Shown: positions 45,038 through 57,392, counted from the stretch's first letter. The stretch is 64,000 nt of DNA from Taxawa tesnikishii (nom. ined.) (GCA_030247885.1 JAPDRO010000019.1:186001-250000); one strand, 5' to 3'. Numbers and translations: made by a program. The notes: a model not told the origin generated them from the letters alone.

Positions 45038-46567
45038 ATGCCTTCGCAGGCTTGCCGCTGGCAGCTCCTGCGCGCAGCTACTTCTGTGGTCCGACCTTCC
45101 GGTAGATACACTGTCCGTTCCGCCAATGCCCTGAGACTGCTCTCTACGTCACCACGCTCGTCGGCACTGCTCTCTTCGCAACCTCGCACACCTGCGCGTC
45201 TTCTTCGCTCATCGCAAATCACTCTTGTGCAGACCAGACATTATGCGGAAAAGGTCGTCCAGGTGCCGCAGATGGCGGAGTCTATCACAGAGGGTACATT
45301 GAAGCAGTTCTCGAAACAGGTTGGCGACTACGTCGAGCAGGACGAGGAAATCGCAACCATCGAGACCGACAAGGTCCGCATATGTGCTTATTGAGCGTCG
45401 TGTTTCTGCTGACAGGAGCTTCAGATCGATGTCGCCGTCAACGCGCCAGAAGCTGGAACTATCAAGGAATTTCTTGTCAAGGAGGAAGACACTGTCACCG
45501 TTGGCCAGGACCTCGTAAAGTTGGAGCTTGGTGGTGAGCCATCCGGCGACAAGAAGGAGGAGGCACCACAAGAACCAAAGGAGCCGGCATCAAGCTCTCA
45601 GGAGACGTCCTCCCAGCCAGAGGGCGGCAAGGAGAAGGAAGCGCCAAAGGAAGAGAAGAAGCCGGAGCCAAAGAAGGAGGAGCCAAAGCCTGAGCCACCA
45701 AAGCAGGAGACCAAGCCAGCACCTCCTAAGCAGGAGAAGAAGCCTGAGCCCAAGAAGGACGAGCCCAAGAAGGACGAGCCCAAGCAAGAGTCCGCCTACG
45801 GCAGCCGGAAGGAGCGCCGCGTAAGATCGGAATACACGGATTGTTTGGTCTTTTACTGACAGCAGAAACAGGTCAAGATGAACCGCATGCGTCTGCGCAT
45901 CGCTGAGCGCCTGAAGCAATCCCAGAACACCGCCGCCTCGCTCACCACCTTCAACGAAGTCGACATGTCCAACCTCATGGAGTTCCGCAAGCTGTACAAG
46001 GACGAGGTTCTCAAGAAGAGCGGTGTCAAGCTCGGTTTCATGTCCGCCTTCTCCCGCGCCTGCGTGCTCGCCATGAAAGAGGTCCAAGCCGTCAACGCCG
46101 CTATTGAGGGTCCTGGTGGCGGAGACACCATCGTCTACCGTGACTACGTTGACATTTCCGTTGCTGTTGCCACTGAGAAGGGTCTCGTGACCCCTGTCGT
46201 CAGGAACGTCGAGTCTATGGACCTTGTTGGCATCGAGCGCGAGATTGCAAACCTCGGCAAGAAGGCAAGGGACAACAAGCTCACTATCGAGGACATGGCC
46301 GGTGGTACCTTCACCATCTCTAACGGTGGCGTTTTCGGCTCGCTATACGGTACTCCAATCATCAACCTTCCACAGACTGCCGTGCTCGGCTTGCACGCTA
46401 TCAAGGACAGGCCCGTCGCTGTCAACGGAAAGGTTGAGATCAGGCCCATGATGTACCTCGCTCTGACCTACGACCATCGTCTCTTGGACGGAAAGGAGGC
46501 CGTCACTTTCTTGGTCAAGGTGAAGGAGTTCATCGAGGACCCAAGGAAAATGCTGCTGGGACTGTAA
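45038..46567 (+). CDS. KGD2: 2-oxoglutarate dehydrogenase E2, dihydrolipoyl succinyltransferase
   Basis: TCA-cycle enzyme that transfers succinyl groups from the E1 product to CoA in the mitochondrial matrix. Exons 45038-45373, 45425-45820 and 45872-46567 encode 475 residues. The N-terminus is a Ser/Arg-rich targeting sequence. The lipoyl domain ([15 protein letters not shown]) has the modified Lys in IETDK, the last codon of exon 1. A linker of Lys/Pro/Glu repeats ([17 protein letters not shown]) replaces the peripheral-subunit-binding domain, as in yeast Kgd2. The catalytic domain begins [20 protein letters not shown] and has the active-site [14 protein letters not shown]. Met at 45038 is chosen over 44882 because the upstream residues do not look like a targeting sequence. 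Introns are both 51 nt. Confidence 0.96.
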
Positions 46568-47045
46568 TCGCAAAGGCGAGGCTGGTTTGTAGGAAGGCAA
46601 ATGGTCTTTGTGCTGCTGTATACTAGCGACGAGAGCTCTTCGTAGGCTCATGTAAATCTCTTCGTTCATCTAAGCCTTTTATGCTGTCCTTTCGTCTTTC
46701 TGGTTGGCTTGTGTTCGGTCCGCAATGTGAAGCTTTCAGCGAATACGCCTGAATCGCAAACCGAACTCTATCCTCCAACCGCAACACAACCTCCCCATGG
46801 GATTTTGCCGTTTACCGACTACTTAGTGGTACAGCCTGCGGAGTTCCGACACATGGTCCGACACATGGTCTCATGTATATACGTACGTAAGATTATCTAT
46901 ATAAAAGGTCCAAGTATTCCTTCTCAATTTACCATCCCACTCAAATTCGCAAGATTTACTACACTCAACGAGCTTCAAACCCCCCTCCTCCCGGCGGAAT
47001 CATTGAACTCTCACACCTCACAACATCGCCTCAATCCGACCTAAA
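46568..47045. promoter_or_regulatory. Upstream region of the MAPEG-like gene
   Basis: Holds the KGD2 3' flank and the next gene's promoter, including the TATA box listed separately. No other feature seen. Confidence 0.5.
46898..46907 (+). promoter_or_regulatory. TATA box, tatataaaag
   Basis: A consensus-perfect TATA element 139 bp before the start of the MAPEG-like gene. Strong TATA boxes in fungi often mark stress-inducible genes. Confidence 0.55.
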
Positions 47046-47510
47046 ATGCAGGCCAACATGCCCCTCCTCTCGATTCCAGCCTACTACTTCCTGGCGTTGA
47101 CCCCGCGCTTCTACGCCCACTATCTCATGAGCAAGGCCAATTTCATCCCAGAGTATACAAATCCATACTCCAGCATCCACCAGAACAAACTCCTCAAGGC
47201 AGTCCCAGCATGCACAGTCGCGGCGATCGAACGCGCAAACAGCGCGCACAGGAACGACATGGAAAACCTACCCCTGTTCGTCGCGGCGGTCTTCGCGGGT
47301 CTGATGGCTGAGCAGATCGGCGGGCAAGGTTGCACCAGCTTGCAAAGGTTCGTGGGGATCTGGATGGTTAGTAGGGTCGTCTATACTGTGGTGTATTGTG
47401 CGGCGGAGAGGGAAGCGAGGGCTTGGCCGAGGAGTTTGATGTTTCATGTTGGTTGGTTGGCGGCCTTTGAGCAGATCTGGAGCGCTGCGAAGGTGGTGGG
47501 AGGTCGATGA
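47046..47510 (+). CDS. MAPEG-family membrane protein
   Basis: Small four-helix membrane protein of the family of microsomal glutathione transferases and eicosanoid enzymes. A single exon of 154 residues, the usual size. Helix 1 is SIPAYYFLALTPRFYAHYLM. The family core ERANSAHRNDMENLPLFVAA contains the Glu/Arg/Asn residues that bind glutathione in active relatives. Helix 3 begins FVGIWMVSRVVYTVVYC and helix 4 FHVGWLAAFEQIW. Fungal members are usually of unknown substrate. The upstream TATA box fits an inducible gene. Confidence 0.88.
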   Translation: MQANMPLLSIPAYYFLALTPRFYAHYLMSKANFIPEYTNPYSSIHQNKLLKAVPACTVAAIERANSAHRNDMENLPLFVAAVFAGLMAEQIGGQGCTSLQRFVGIWMVSRVVYTVVYCAAEREARAWPRSLMFHVGWLAAFEQIWSAAKVVGGR

Positions 47511-47816
47511 GTGTAGCTACTTCAAAAGGGTGGTCATGAAGCTGGGAAGAGTTCGGATTCTCGGCTCGTCGTGAATGGATGAGGGCGAACTGTACAGCGA
47601 GGGTACGGCAAGGGATCTGGCATCGAACATTTATCAAATCTGGGAGCAGAGATTTAGGACTTGGATTCCCAGGGTATCAACCCCGACGCAGTGCTGGCGA
47701 CATCTTCGAGCTCATCATTCCCTTTCTCGTCTTGCAGTCGATTCGTTCTTTCACGGACTGCAGTAGCAATACTTGATCATCGCGCACCCGATCAACCCTT
47801 CTTCCCCACTGGTTCA
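47511..47816. other. Convergent intergenic region
   Basis: A 306-bp gap between two 3' ends. Nothing recognised. Confidence 0.5.
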
Positions 47817-48691
47817 TCAAGCAAGCTCCTTAGCCGCCTCCCAAAACGGACGTAGTGAGTAAGAGTGCGAAAGCCGTGTCGCGGTAGTTGCGATACTCAG
47901 CATGGGCACATGCTGTACAGGCAGGTCAACAAATCTGCTCAGTACTCGCGTGATCTGTAACCCCAACTCTTGACCTTCGAAGGGAATCTCGTCCTTCCCC
48001 TGAGCCAGCCCATCCAGAAACGTTTGTGTTTGTGGTACGAAGCCTATGCCCCTCGTGTCTGGCCAAACCATCTCAAGTCGCACGCTCTGGAGCGAGGTAC
48101 AGTACCGCCGAACACATTCCAATAAGTGATACGTGTTCGCCTTAATCTGGTTCTGAACAAACTGTGCCAGCGGTTGTGGTGCGGCTCTCCCTTCTAGCTG
48201 CAGCATTCGGGCTTCCCTGCGACAGGGGACTTCGATGATCACGTGGAGAGCCTTAACCCTTGCCAGAGCAGCGCGATAATCTAGGAAAGCATCTTCCTCA
48301 GGAAAAGAGAGTTGTTGTAGCAAGCGGATGCCGCTATAGTCGATTATAGCACGAAACTCGCGATTGGAGTAGAGGACGTCGCTAGCTTCCTTGTATACAA
48401 GCTTGCAGACTTGGAGAAGGGAGAGCTGATTTTTCGCTCGACGAACCGGATACCATTGGTGATGGCCGGGAGACCCATCCGAGTATTGACGGACTGCTTC
48501 AAAGCCTTCATGCAGAGGTTGTTGTCGACTGTGAGCCTTTGCAGCCGTTTCGCAAGGACGCTGACGTTTCCATAAACACGATCGTGAGAAAGGCCGAGAT
48601 AAAGAGGTTGTGATTCGATATCCTCCAAGTAGTAGCGATATATGACGCAGCGCACTTCTGGAGGCAGCTCGAGGAAACAGCAGCGATCCAT
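47817..48691 (-). CDS. Fungal F-box-like/2EXR-type protein of unknown function
   Basis: A single exon of 291 residues. The start, FLELPPEVRCVIYRYYLE, resembles the F-box-like or 2EXR module common in Dothideomycete proteins, followed by the usual LLQVCKLVYKEASDVLYSNR block and a helical C-terminal region (ANTYHLLECVRRYCTSLQSV). The frame breaks once at the TTTTT run 48430-48434 (minus AAAAA); one extra base gives RFVERKNQLSLLQVCKL, so an assembly error is likely. These proteins are very numerous in fungi; a link to ubiquitin ligases is assumed for true F-boxes but not shown for this type. Confidence 0.72.
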
Positions 48692-49383
48692 CCTTGCTCA
48701 AGCATAGAGCTTGCAGGTTGCTCGTCGTCCGCCTTCTGCAAGCTAGCCGTATGCCACTTGCGCGTATCCAGAGGCTGCAACTTGTATTATCCACCGCAAA
48801 TGACAACACAAAGTCAGGTTGGTGGTGGACGGAGCCTTGCAGGTGTTAGTCAAGAGAAGATGGTCGGGAGTACGCAGATGTGGATGTTTGGCTGCAGCTA
48901 CCCATTCGCTGCGTAGGACGAACAAACGATCTGTGGCTGCTCCATCTGTTTTGTAACACGATGATGGTGTTCTTATGAAGAAGAAGTCGTTTGCCTGCTT
49001 CTTACATGAATTAGATGGGAATGAATGAAGAGCGGGGTAGTTAACACAAGGCTTACCCGAAAAGGAAAGGCTGTCTCTAGACTTTTCTGCTTCCAGAAGT
49101 CGCTCGCTTCTTTAACTGCTCTATCATACACCCATCTTCAACAGCTGAGCAACTGCGAACCTTCAGACTATCACAGCAGAACTGACACTCAACATACAGA
49201 ATCGCGCCACCGGAATTTGTGTTCACTAAACTTGCTAGGTAAGACACATTGCAACAAAGCACAAGATTCTGTGACCGCTCTGCCCGCCTTTTGCTCTACT
49301 CACCTTTGCGTCCATCAACACGTATCGGCCAAAAACCTCAAGAAACCACTTGAATTATCTGGTCGGCTAAAAATCCGCTGGAA
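48692..49383. promoter_or_regulatory. Divergent promoter region before TGS1
   Basis: A 692-bp gap. A 183-codon plus-strand ORF (49025-49576) runs through the first TGS1 exon in another frame and is not supported. Confidence 0.5.
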
Positions 49384-50460
49384 ATGGGACCTCCTCAGGA
49401 ACTCGCGGACCAGGGTGTCCGTCACTACGAGGAGTCTTCAGACATGCCTGAAGAATTGCAAAAGTCAGTACCTATCGGCTACCGCCTCAACATACACGCG
49501 CATGTCTGACAAAACAGTAGATACTGGCACCAGCGCTACGATATCTGGTCACGCTATGACGAGGACATTTGGATGACGGATAAAGCCTGGTTTGGTGTGA
49601 CGCCTGAACCTGTTGCAAAGTGAGTAATGGTGCAAGGTTCCCCTCCCTTTCGTCGACGGTCATGTCAATCTCCCTACAGGGATTTAATCGGGGTTGATGA
49701 CTGACCCTCCCCTTCAGGTCGATCGCCGCACACATGGCGGAAGGCACACCGGTCTCCAAGACTGTCCTGATCGACGCCTTCGCGGGAGTAGGCGGCAACG
49801 CAATCGCATTTGCGCTGTCGGGCCGATGGGAGAAGATATTCGCGATCGAGCAGGATGCGCAGACGCTGGCGTGCGGAAAGCACAATGCCGCTGTCTACGG
49901 TGTTGAGAACAGGATCTGGTGGATCCAAGGAGACTGCTTCGAAGTGCTCAAGAAGCGGCTGAAGCCGATGATGAAGACTGCGGTCATCTTCGCGAGTCCG
50001 CCTTGGGGTGGTGAGTGCTTACCGTTTTCCTCAATCTGACTCAACCCTTAGTGAAGGAGAGGAAACGCGTTTGAACACTAGTCGCGGAGAGCAATGCTGA
50101 CTTCAAGCCCCGCTATAGGCCCCGGCTACATCTCGGATCAGGTCTTCAATCTCAGCCTGATGCAGCCCTATTCACTCAAAGACCTCTATGTCCCATTTAA
50201 CGCTTTCACACCAACCTTTGTGCTGTACCTGCCGCGCAGCTCCGATCTCAACCAGATCGCAAAATATGCGAATAAAGACCAGCTGCTGGAGGTAACGCAC
50301 TACTGCATGCATGGAGCGAGCAAGGTCCGTAGTCTCCTCCTATCCCGCTATTTCCTCCGCTGGAAATCATTCCGGAACGACAACGTTTTTCCGTTGGCTG
50401 ACGAGTACGTGCAAGCAACAGGCCATCTGTGTCTTCTTCGGCGAGTTCCAGTTTGCTTGA
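49384..50460 (+). CDS. TGS1: Trimethylguanosine synthase
   Basis: Nuclear/nucleolar methyltransferase that converts the m7G caps of snRNAs and snoRNAs to trimethylguanosine, using SAM. Exons 49384-49463, 49521-49619, 49718-50010, 50119-50324 and 50422-50460 encode 238 residues, the size of other fungal Tgs1 cores. Key motifs are ELQKYWHQRYDIWSRYDEDI, IWMTDKAWFGVTPEPVAK, the SAM-binding VLIDAFAGVGGNAIAF and the catalytic ASPPWGGPGYISD, which spans intron 3. LYLPRSSDLNQIAKYANKDQ follows. The last exon is 39 nt (AICVFFGEFQFA). Introns are 57, 98, 108 and 97 nt, longer than elsewhere in the window. No frame errors were needed. Confidence 0.93.
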
Positions 50461-51083
50461 AACAATCCTGCCGACAAGCGCCACATCGCAAGCGAGCGAG
50501 CGAGCAAGCAAACATCATGCTGTTTGACAGAGCGACAGATCGCTCGAGGCATCTGGAGCAGCAAAGCCCAGAAGATTGATGCACCGGCACCATTCTCGCT
50601 ACAATGTTGCCGCCGCTTCAAGTGCAGATCCCAACGCGCGAGTGGGCCGAGTAGACCTGTGTGTGTCGCATCATAGGACATAGACAAAAGCATACAAGAG
50701 AAGACTGATAACACAAGTCTTGGTTCATGGTAGGACCCGAGCAATTGACACTCTTGCGGCAAGAACCGCATCATGAAGTAAACGAAGAAAAGAGGCTCAT
50801 TTCGAATTCAGCGCGCCAAAAGGCACAATCTAACAAATGCTACGAAAGGGTGTTTTCCTTGTCTCCACCAACCCACGTATGAGCAGCGCGGATGGTGTCG
50901 ATATACTTGCGAAAGCGTCAAAAAACAGGAAAAGGAAAACAAGGACGAAAATAAGGAAGGTATGGCAACCGTGCACCTGTAGCTCGTTTCCATCAGGTGT
51001 TCTCAGAAAGCCGCTGCAGCGAGGTAAAGGGAATCGGAGAGGCATTAAAGTTTTCATCTCATCTCTCACCCCTCGGCTTCTCT
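50461..51083. other. Convergent intergenic region
   Basis: A 623-bp gap between TGS1 and the secreted repeat protein. A gagcgagcgagcaagcaa run near 50494 is a short repeat. No gene seen. Confidence 0.5.
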
Positions 51084-53538
51084 TTACCATTTTTGACCCC
51101 AGAAGTTCCAGCTGCCCTTTGGTGGAGCGTAGTCTCCGTAGCGGAAGCTCGAGGGCACCGCGTATGGCGTGTTTGTCGCCGTCTCCGGGGTGGACTCGGA
51201 GGTTGAGGTGACGGACGAAGAAGATGGTGTGATGAAGCTGGTGACGAAGGAACTTGCCGTGGAAGAAGAAGACACGGAGGCGGTGACAGGGCTGATCTCC
51301 GTGCTGCTAGTGCCGCTGGAGGGCGGTGTATAGATGGGAGCGGTGCCAGTGAGGGTAGGTATGCTGGAGGAGGCATACGAGGAGCTGCTGCTGCTGCTGA
51401 CTCCCGAAGAAGAGGCAGAGGAGGAGGAAGAAACGGTAGGAGAAGAAGAGGCAGAGGACGAAGTCGAAGAGACAGACGCAGTGACCGGGCTGTTAGGAGT
51501 GCTGCCGGGCCCAGAGGAAGAAGGTGGCGAGCTTGCCGAAGAGCTTTCGGATGATGAAGTTGATCCGGTGGCGGATGAGGTTTCTTCTTCCGTGCATGTG
51601 GTTGAGGAGGAGGAGCTGAGAGATGCGGTCACTGGTGAGTTCGGGGTTGAGGAGGGTCCGGTGGTCACTGGGGCGCTGGAAGTGGAGGTTGAGGAAGCGC
51701 TGCCGCCGCTCGATTCGGAAGAAGACGAGGAGCTGAGAGTGAGAGTGTACGTCGTCTGGTACGTGAGGGTCGTCGTGGAGTTTGTGAATGGGACCGAAGA
51801 GGTTGAGCTGGAGACCGAGGCCGTGACAGGCGAGTTTGGCGTCGAGGATGGTCCAGTGCTCAGAGGGACAGAGGAGGTGGTGTCATATGCTGGGACCGTG
51901 TTGGAAGACAGCGATGACGAGGAAGAAATGGAGGAAGACTCGCTGGACACGGAAGCCGTAACCGGAGAGTTTGGTGTCGACGTGTAAGATGGGCCGGTGC
52001 TCAGAGGGATAGTAGAAGTCGTTTGAAGGGTGATGGTTGTGGTAATGTCCGTAGTGCTTTCGGAGGAAGCCGAACCGCTGCTGCTAACGGGGACTGATAA
52101 ACTCTCCGACGAGGTCAGGGTGGTCGTGATCGGCACAGTCTCTGTGAGCGTAATCTCGGTCGTGGAACCCACAGAGCTAGTCCCAGAACCAGTGCGGTTG
52201 CTGGATGAATAAGTTAATCCGGTGGTGCTGGAGAGCGGGCTGGAAGAGACTCCGGTTGTCAGGACCATACTGGACGAGCTTGGAACGGAAGCGGTGATCG
52301 GACTCGTCTCGAAGGAAGAGGTGTTGGAGAAGCTGCTCACTGAGGCGCTTCCGGAGGAGGAAGCGACAGGGAAACCAGTTCCGTAAGGTAGGAAGGAGCC
52401 GTATGGCGGAAACGGGTACGTGGCCAATGTGTATGTGCTGCGGGAGGAGCTGCTAGGACCGGAAGACGAGGAGTCGCTACTCGAAGGGACGGATGCGGTG
52501 ACAGGCGAATTTGGCGTGGACGTGTAAGACGGACCAGTGCTAAGGAGTATACTGGATGGAGGTCCGGTACCAAGAGGAACAGTGATCGTTGACTGAAGGG
52601 TGATGGTCGTCGTGATACCCGTGATGCTGCTGGTCGTAGAACTCTCCGTACTTGGTGTAAGAGCACCAGACGAGTTGGTAAAGAAGACTGGCGAAGACAC
52701 GCTGGAAGAGAACGAGATGGCAGTTCCAGTTATCGTAGTGGAAAACCCAGTGCCAGTCGGCCCACCTGAGGTTCCCGGTGGCACAGAGTAAGTTCCGTAT
52801 CTGCTTCCGCTGAGGGCGCTGAAGGAGTAACTGGATGAAGAACCGGTGCCGATCGGTCCGGAAGACGTGCTGCCCCTCGCATTGGAAGTGGAAGAACTAC
52901 CAGAATTGCCAGAGCTGGAGCTGGCACTGGAGCTGCTCGACACGCTAGCCGTCACTGGGCTGTTCGGTGTACTCCTGGGACCGGTACCCGGCGCAGTCGG
53001 GCCTGTGTAAATGCTGCCATTATACACTGGGTACGGAGCGTAAGGAACCGGGCTGAAGCTGGAGGAGCTGACTGAAGCGGTGATTGGCGAGTTTTCAGTC
53101 GACGTGTATATGGGACCAGTGCTCAGCGGGACGCTGGAGGAGTCGCTGCTCGAGACAGATCTCGAACTGGAAGATGAGGTGCTCGAGACCAGGAAGCTGG
53201 AGTTGGTGAAACTGACCGGAGAGCCCGTAGTGGACGTGGAGGGTGGAGAAGTCACGAAGCTCTGGCTGCTGGACAAACCCGTTCCGATCGGGGATGGTGT
53301 GTAGCCGCCGTAACCGTAGGCTGGTGGTGGAGCATAGTATGGCAGTCCACCGCCAGTTGGAAGGACAGGTGCGGCAGTGTCGGTGTGATTATCACATCTG
53401 GGCTTGATCTCTGGCTCTGTGATAGCGAGTAAATGTTAATGAGAGTTATATATGTAGATATGAGGGAGGCAACGTACTTGGCGCCGCCAACGAGACGGAC
53501 AGCGTAGCAGCAACGGCAACGAGCTGAGTGAACTTCAT
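51084..53538 (-). CDS. Secreted Ser/Thr-rich repeat protein (mucin-like)
   Basis: Exons on the minus strand, 53538-53478 and 53416-51084, give 797 residues joined across a 61-nt intron. A signal peptide MKFTQLVAVAATLSVSLA is followed by AAPKPEIKPRCDNH. A Gly/Tyr/Pro stretch (YYAPPPAYGYGGYTP) leads into about 680 residues that are mostly Ser and Thr. Within them a module STPNSPVTASVSSSS recurs about ten times with spacers starting GPSYT or GPS. This should be heavily O-glycosylated. The C-terminus, SFRYGDYAPPKGSWNFWGQK, is aromatic and not hydrophobic, so no GPI signal is present; the protein is probably secreted or wall-bound. No family is recognised beyond mucin-like wall proteins. The frame is unbroken over 2.3 kb. 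Confidence 0.85.
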
Positions 53539-55591
53539 CTCGGAGGATCCTGAGGGGAAACAGAGACGTAGACGAAAGACGGTATCAACGAATGAGGAGT
53601 AACTTCAACGAAGGCCGCGAAAGAGCGTGTTGCTATGAAGGGGAGAGAACCAAGAACAAGCGGGGACTCAAGCAGGTACATATAGCAGTTTCAGTCTCCT
53701 ACCTTGCCTCCAAACCCACGCACACGGCGTTGTTATTTTCGCAGCACGCATGTGCCCCAAAACAGAACCGCATCACCACCGCACAGCACTCAACAGTCTG
53801 AGGTCCCGCAGCGGGTTGGGCCCTGGCAGTCCGGTTTCATCTCCACTACAGCTGATGGCTTGCCACGGATCCGTAGTATCTTTTTCTGGGAAGCTAATCT
53901 GCTCCAACCTGGTCGAGCCCGCATTAGGGAGCATGCAGGTTGCAGCAAGGCCGAGACAGGAAACGGTTTGTGCTCGATGACACCGATAGTGGGATATCCC
54001 GGACTATCGACGTCCCTGCACACAGTGGGAGAAGTTCCTCAAACGCGAACCGCAGTCCACATCCCAGTCGTGATCCGGCTCGACAGAGCTAGCGTTTCTT
54101 GCGCCGTTTGTAATTGCTGCGGGTGACACTCTGTAATCGCATGCTGGCATGACCGGGGCTTCAAATCATCACTGTTGACCAGTTGCAAACGTACAGCCGC
54201 ATCACGACACGGATACCCGGCGGGCGTGTCACAGCATGTAGCCCGTCTTGCACACAGCTCGCCGCATTGACTTTGGCTTCCAACATCAGCCATTGTGATG
54301 GATGGCTGTCTAAAACATTGGCTGGGATTGACGGATGTCCTGGCTCGCGACGTACCTGTCGAGGCTCGTGTTGACCATACAGTGGCTTTGCCCGAAGGGG
54401 ATTTGTGTGCATATTGTTGATGGTGCAGAGCATGGGTCTGCGTGAGGAGGGTTAGGTGGTACGGAGCCAGGTACCCGGCGCTGTGTAACAGCGGCTATCC
54501 AGGGACTGATACATGCGGTCGTTAGATCTCGCCTTGCGGGGAGGAGTCAAACCTTGGAGGTAAACGGGGAAGCAGTGCAGTTTAGCGGTGATCTCGTTCT
54601 TGCAGCGTCACAAGACGGAAAGGAAATGGAGAGGAGAAATGGAGAGGTGAATTGGAATTTCCATGCTTCGGGTCCGTAAGTGCAACGCCGCAGTGAGTGC
54701 CCGGAATCGCGCTTGGATACGAGTCTATTTTTGGCTCCGATACTTGTCAATATTGACCGGGACAAGAGAACCAACAAAGGACATGGGCGGGCCAAGTTCG
54801 CAAGCTTTAGCGGGAGTTGCACAAGATGTATGAGTGCGGCGGACTGTTGCAGTAGACTTGCTCACGTAGCTTCAAGTCCGCCGCAGGTATTGTGCAGCGC
54901 GGGAAGAAGCCTCTATCATCAGAGCATAGGCTGCGAACTGGTCGTGATTTGTCGGCTGGGTATAGTGGTGCGGGCCTGTTTGACGGCTGCAGCGTTGTTG
55001 AGCCACTAGGCAGGCTGCATGACTACGTGTACCACAGCCTTGACAAAAGCCGGTAGTGAGCAGCATTGGGGCAGTCGAAGGTGCTCTACTGGATCCGCAA
55101 CTGGTATCGAATAGAGTGAGCGCAGAGGAAGGGCAAGCTGGAGCCGAGTGGGCTATGGACAAGGCGTGAGGTTGAGGAGTAAGGTGACACGAGATGCGCA
55201 AGGGCAACGCGCTGTCTTGCAAGATGGGCTTCGATGTGGCACTGCTGTCTCAACACTCCTTGCACTCTGTTGTCTGTATCTTTGCCGAGAGAGATGTTAT
55301 GCTGTGGATCAAGAGCTTGTGCGAAGCGAAGCAAGGCATGCCGGTTTCTTGCGCAACATGTCATCGAGAAACATCTACCTCCACCGTTACCACCGATGGC
55401 TCGATCGCAACAGACGTCTGCATGCATAGTGCATCTTCATGGGTCGAGGCAAGGTTTCACGTGTGTTTGTTTACAAATGTCTCTTTATGTACATGGACGC
55501 TGCTATGGACAATACTCCTTTCTTCCCAAGAGTCAGGACTCGGGTTCATGCTAGCGAATGCTCAGATGTACGATATGGCGGGTATTAGTAA
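53539..55591. other. Long intergenic region upstream of the secreted protein
   Basis: About 2 kb with no supported gene, holding the secreted-protein promoter on the left. Plus-strand ORFs at 55194-55655 and 53704-54126 lack recognisable domains. No repeat ends or RNA genes seen. Confidence 0.5.
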
Positions 55592-57392
55592 TTACTCATT
55601 ATTGGTATCGTCAAACGGGCTCCTGCCACCCTCCTCGCTGGGATCTGCGACATGAGGCGGCGATAGAGATTTGGGGATGATGTCGCCATTGGAGTCGCCA
55701 CCACTCGCCGGTCCAGCTTGGTGTGTCACACTGTCTTGCGTGCGCTTCTTCCTCCGTCGAGGCGCAGGTACCATAGGACGCTCCTTCTCCACCTTTGCTG
55801 CAACCTCGAGCACGCTCAAACTGCTCTCTCCAGCTTCTGCCAGGTTCATGCCCAACAGTTTCTTCGCTACATCCGTCTCTGTGGGCGGACTCGCCGTCAG
55901 TGTCCGCTCTGGTTCTGTTGTGGGCTGATCGGTCTCCTCCTTGAGCCACGGCACCTGCCTGCATCGTGACACTAGCCGAACAACCGTGTCGTCCACTGGA
56001 GCGAAGTGCATTGAAGAGCTGTTTACGAGCAGATGCAGCAATTTGCGCAGCTCGTCTCGCTTGTATTGGTTCCCTCGCGCGCTAATTGCGTGTTGCGCAG
56101 CAGCGGATACAGTACTCGTAGATATGTATGACGAAGCGCTCTCTGTCCTCCTCCCTCTCCTGCTTGTTCTTGTCCCCCATCATCGTCTGACTCCGGGTCA
56201 AGATCCAGCAAGTTGCGCATAATAACATCGACCAGGACATACAGGTCATTAGTGTAGAAGTACTCAAATGTTGGGGGAGTCGTGAAAAGAAGGTACAGCA
56301 GCTTGAGAATCAGGAGCTGAGGGCCGAGTGAAGACTCCCTGTTGAGAAGCAAGATCAGGTTTTCGCCAAATGTGCGGTAATTTGGGCCGTGATTGGACAG
56401 GATCTTGATGATACGGTTCGTGAGCGGCCGATGCTGCTCCGCAGTAGGATGCGCGGGCGCATGTGCGAAACACATGTACTGCTCGTTAAGAACCAGCTAG
56501 AGGATAGTCAGGGACCTCGTTCGACATTCGATAGAACCAAGCCACTCACCAGTACACGGATCAGCGGGTAATGATAAGGATCGTTGGCATCGTCAGAGAG
56601 CTCTTCAATGAGCTGGAAGAGGTACATGATGAAAGCATCATCCACATTTCCTTGACAGTGTGTCAGCTATCCCGTGCCGCGATAAGCTGTATAAGGATAA
56701 CACCTACGAAGATCTTCCCAACTCAGGCGTTGGATCCTTGACATCTCATACAGCAGCTCAATCAGCAGCCGGTGAAGGCCTCTGTCATCGTCTCTCCTAC
56801 TCCTTATGAGCTCAACCAGCCTCGGGAAGGCGCCTTCGGTCTGCATCATCTCGAACGTCGTCTCTTCCGAACGGCCGTCAAACAACAGGAAGACGGCCAT
56901 CACATGTAGCATTGAGACCTCATCTTCCTGGAGGAACACGTAGACGAACTGCCTCCGGACATAGTCGCGATTGCTTCGGAAGAGGTTCGATTCGAGGAGC
57001 TTGGAGCAGCACCTAGCAATGTCATATTCGCTGTGAAGGTATTCCTCTTCGCCCGTCAGCCCTGCTTCCTGTGCTCATACTATGCCGTCTCTTCTTCAAT
57101 CGAGTAAACTCCCCCACATACCCTTGAATGCAGTCGTGAAGCTCAGAAAGGTGCGCAGTGCATTGTCAATCAGCTCGTGGGTTTCGCATGGCACGGAGAC
57201 GATGTCTTGCAGCTCTGTACCATCCAGCTGTCAGTATATATGTAGATAGTGTACTATATCGTGTGTGCGTGTTATGGTGTAGCAGCCCAGTAGTGGTGTG
57301 AGACAGGTATAGGCATGTTCGGGCTCCTCAGGCGACGCACCATCCCAGAATTGCTGCTCGTTCTCCAGACTGTACGAGACATCGAGCTCCAT
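55592..57392 (-). CDS. LDB17: Ldb17/SPIN90-family actin patch regulator
   Basis: Cortical protein of endocytic actin patches; family members activate Arp2/3 to seed linear filaments. Exons on the minus strand are 57392-57341, 57214-57122, 57064-56708, 56650-56550 and 56496-55592, for 502 residues. The armadillo-like core includes [80 protein letters not shown] and [20 protein letters not shown]. The last 140 residues are Pro/Ser-rich with PAPRRRKKR, a likely SH3-binding tail. Introns are 126, 57, 57 and 53 nt; the donors and acceptors are normal except a GAAG acceptor in the second. A CCC run (56072-56074) lacks one base; with it [20 protein letters not shown] is continuous. Confidence 0.88.

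Noticed and set aside
49025-49576. Upstream exon of TGS1
   Set aside because: The ORF is in a different frame from the first TGS1 exon, and 238 residues already match the length of fungal Tgs1 cores.
51334-51987. 217-codon acidic plus-strand ORF
   Set aside because: Antisense of the Ser-rich repeat region; Ser codons read backwards give Glu/Val-rich protein.
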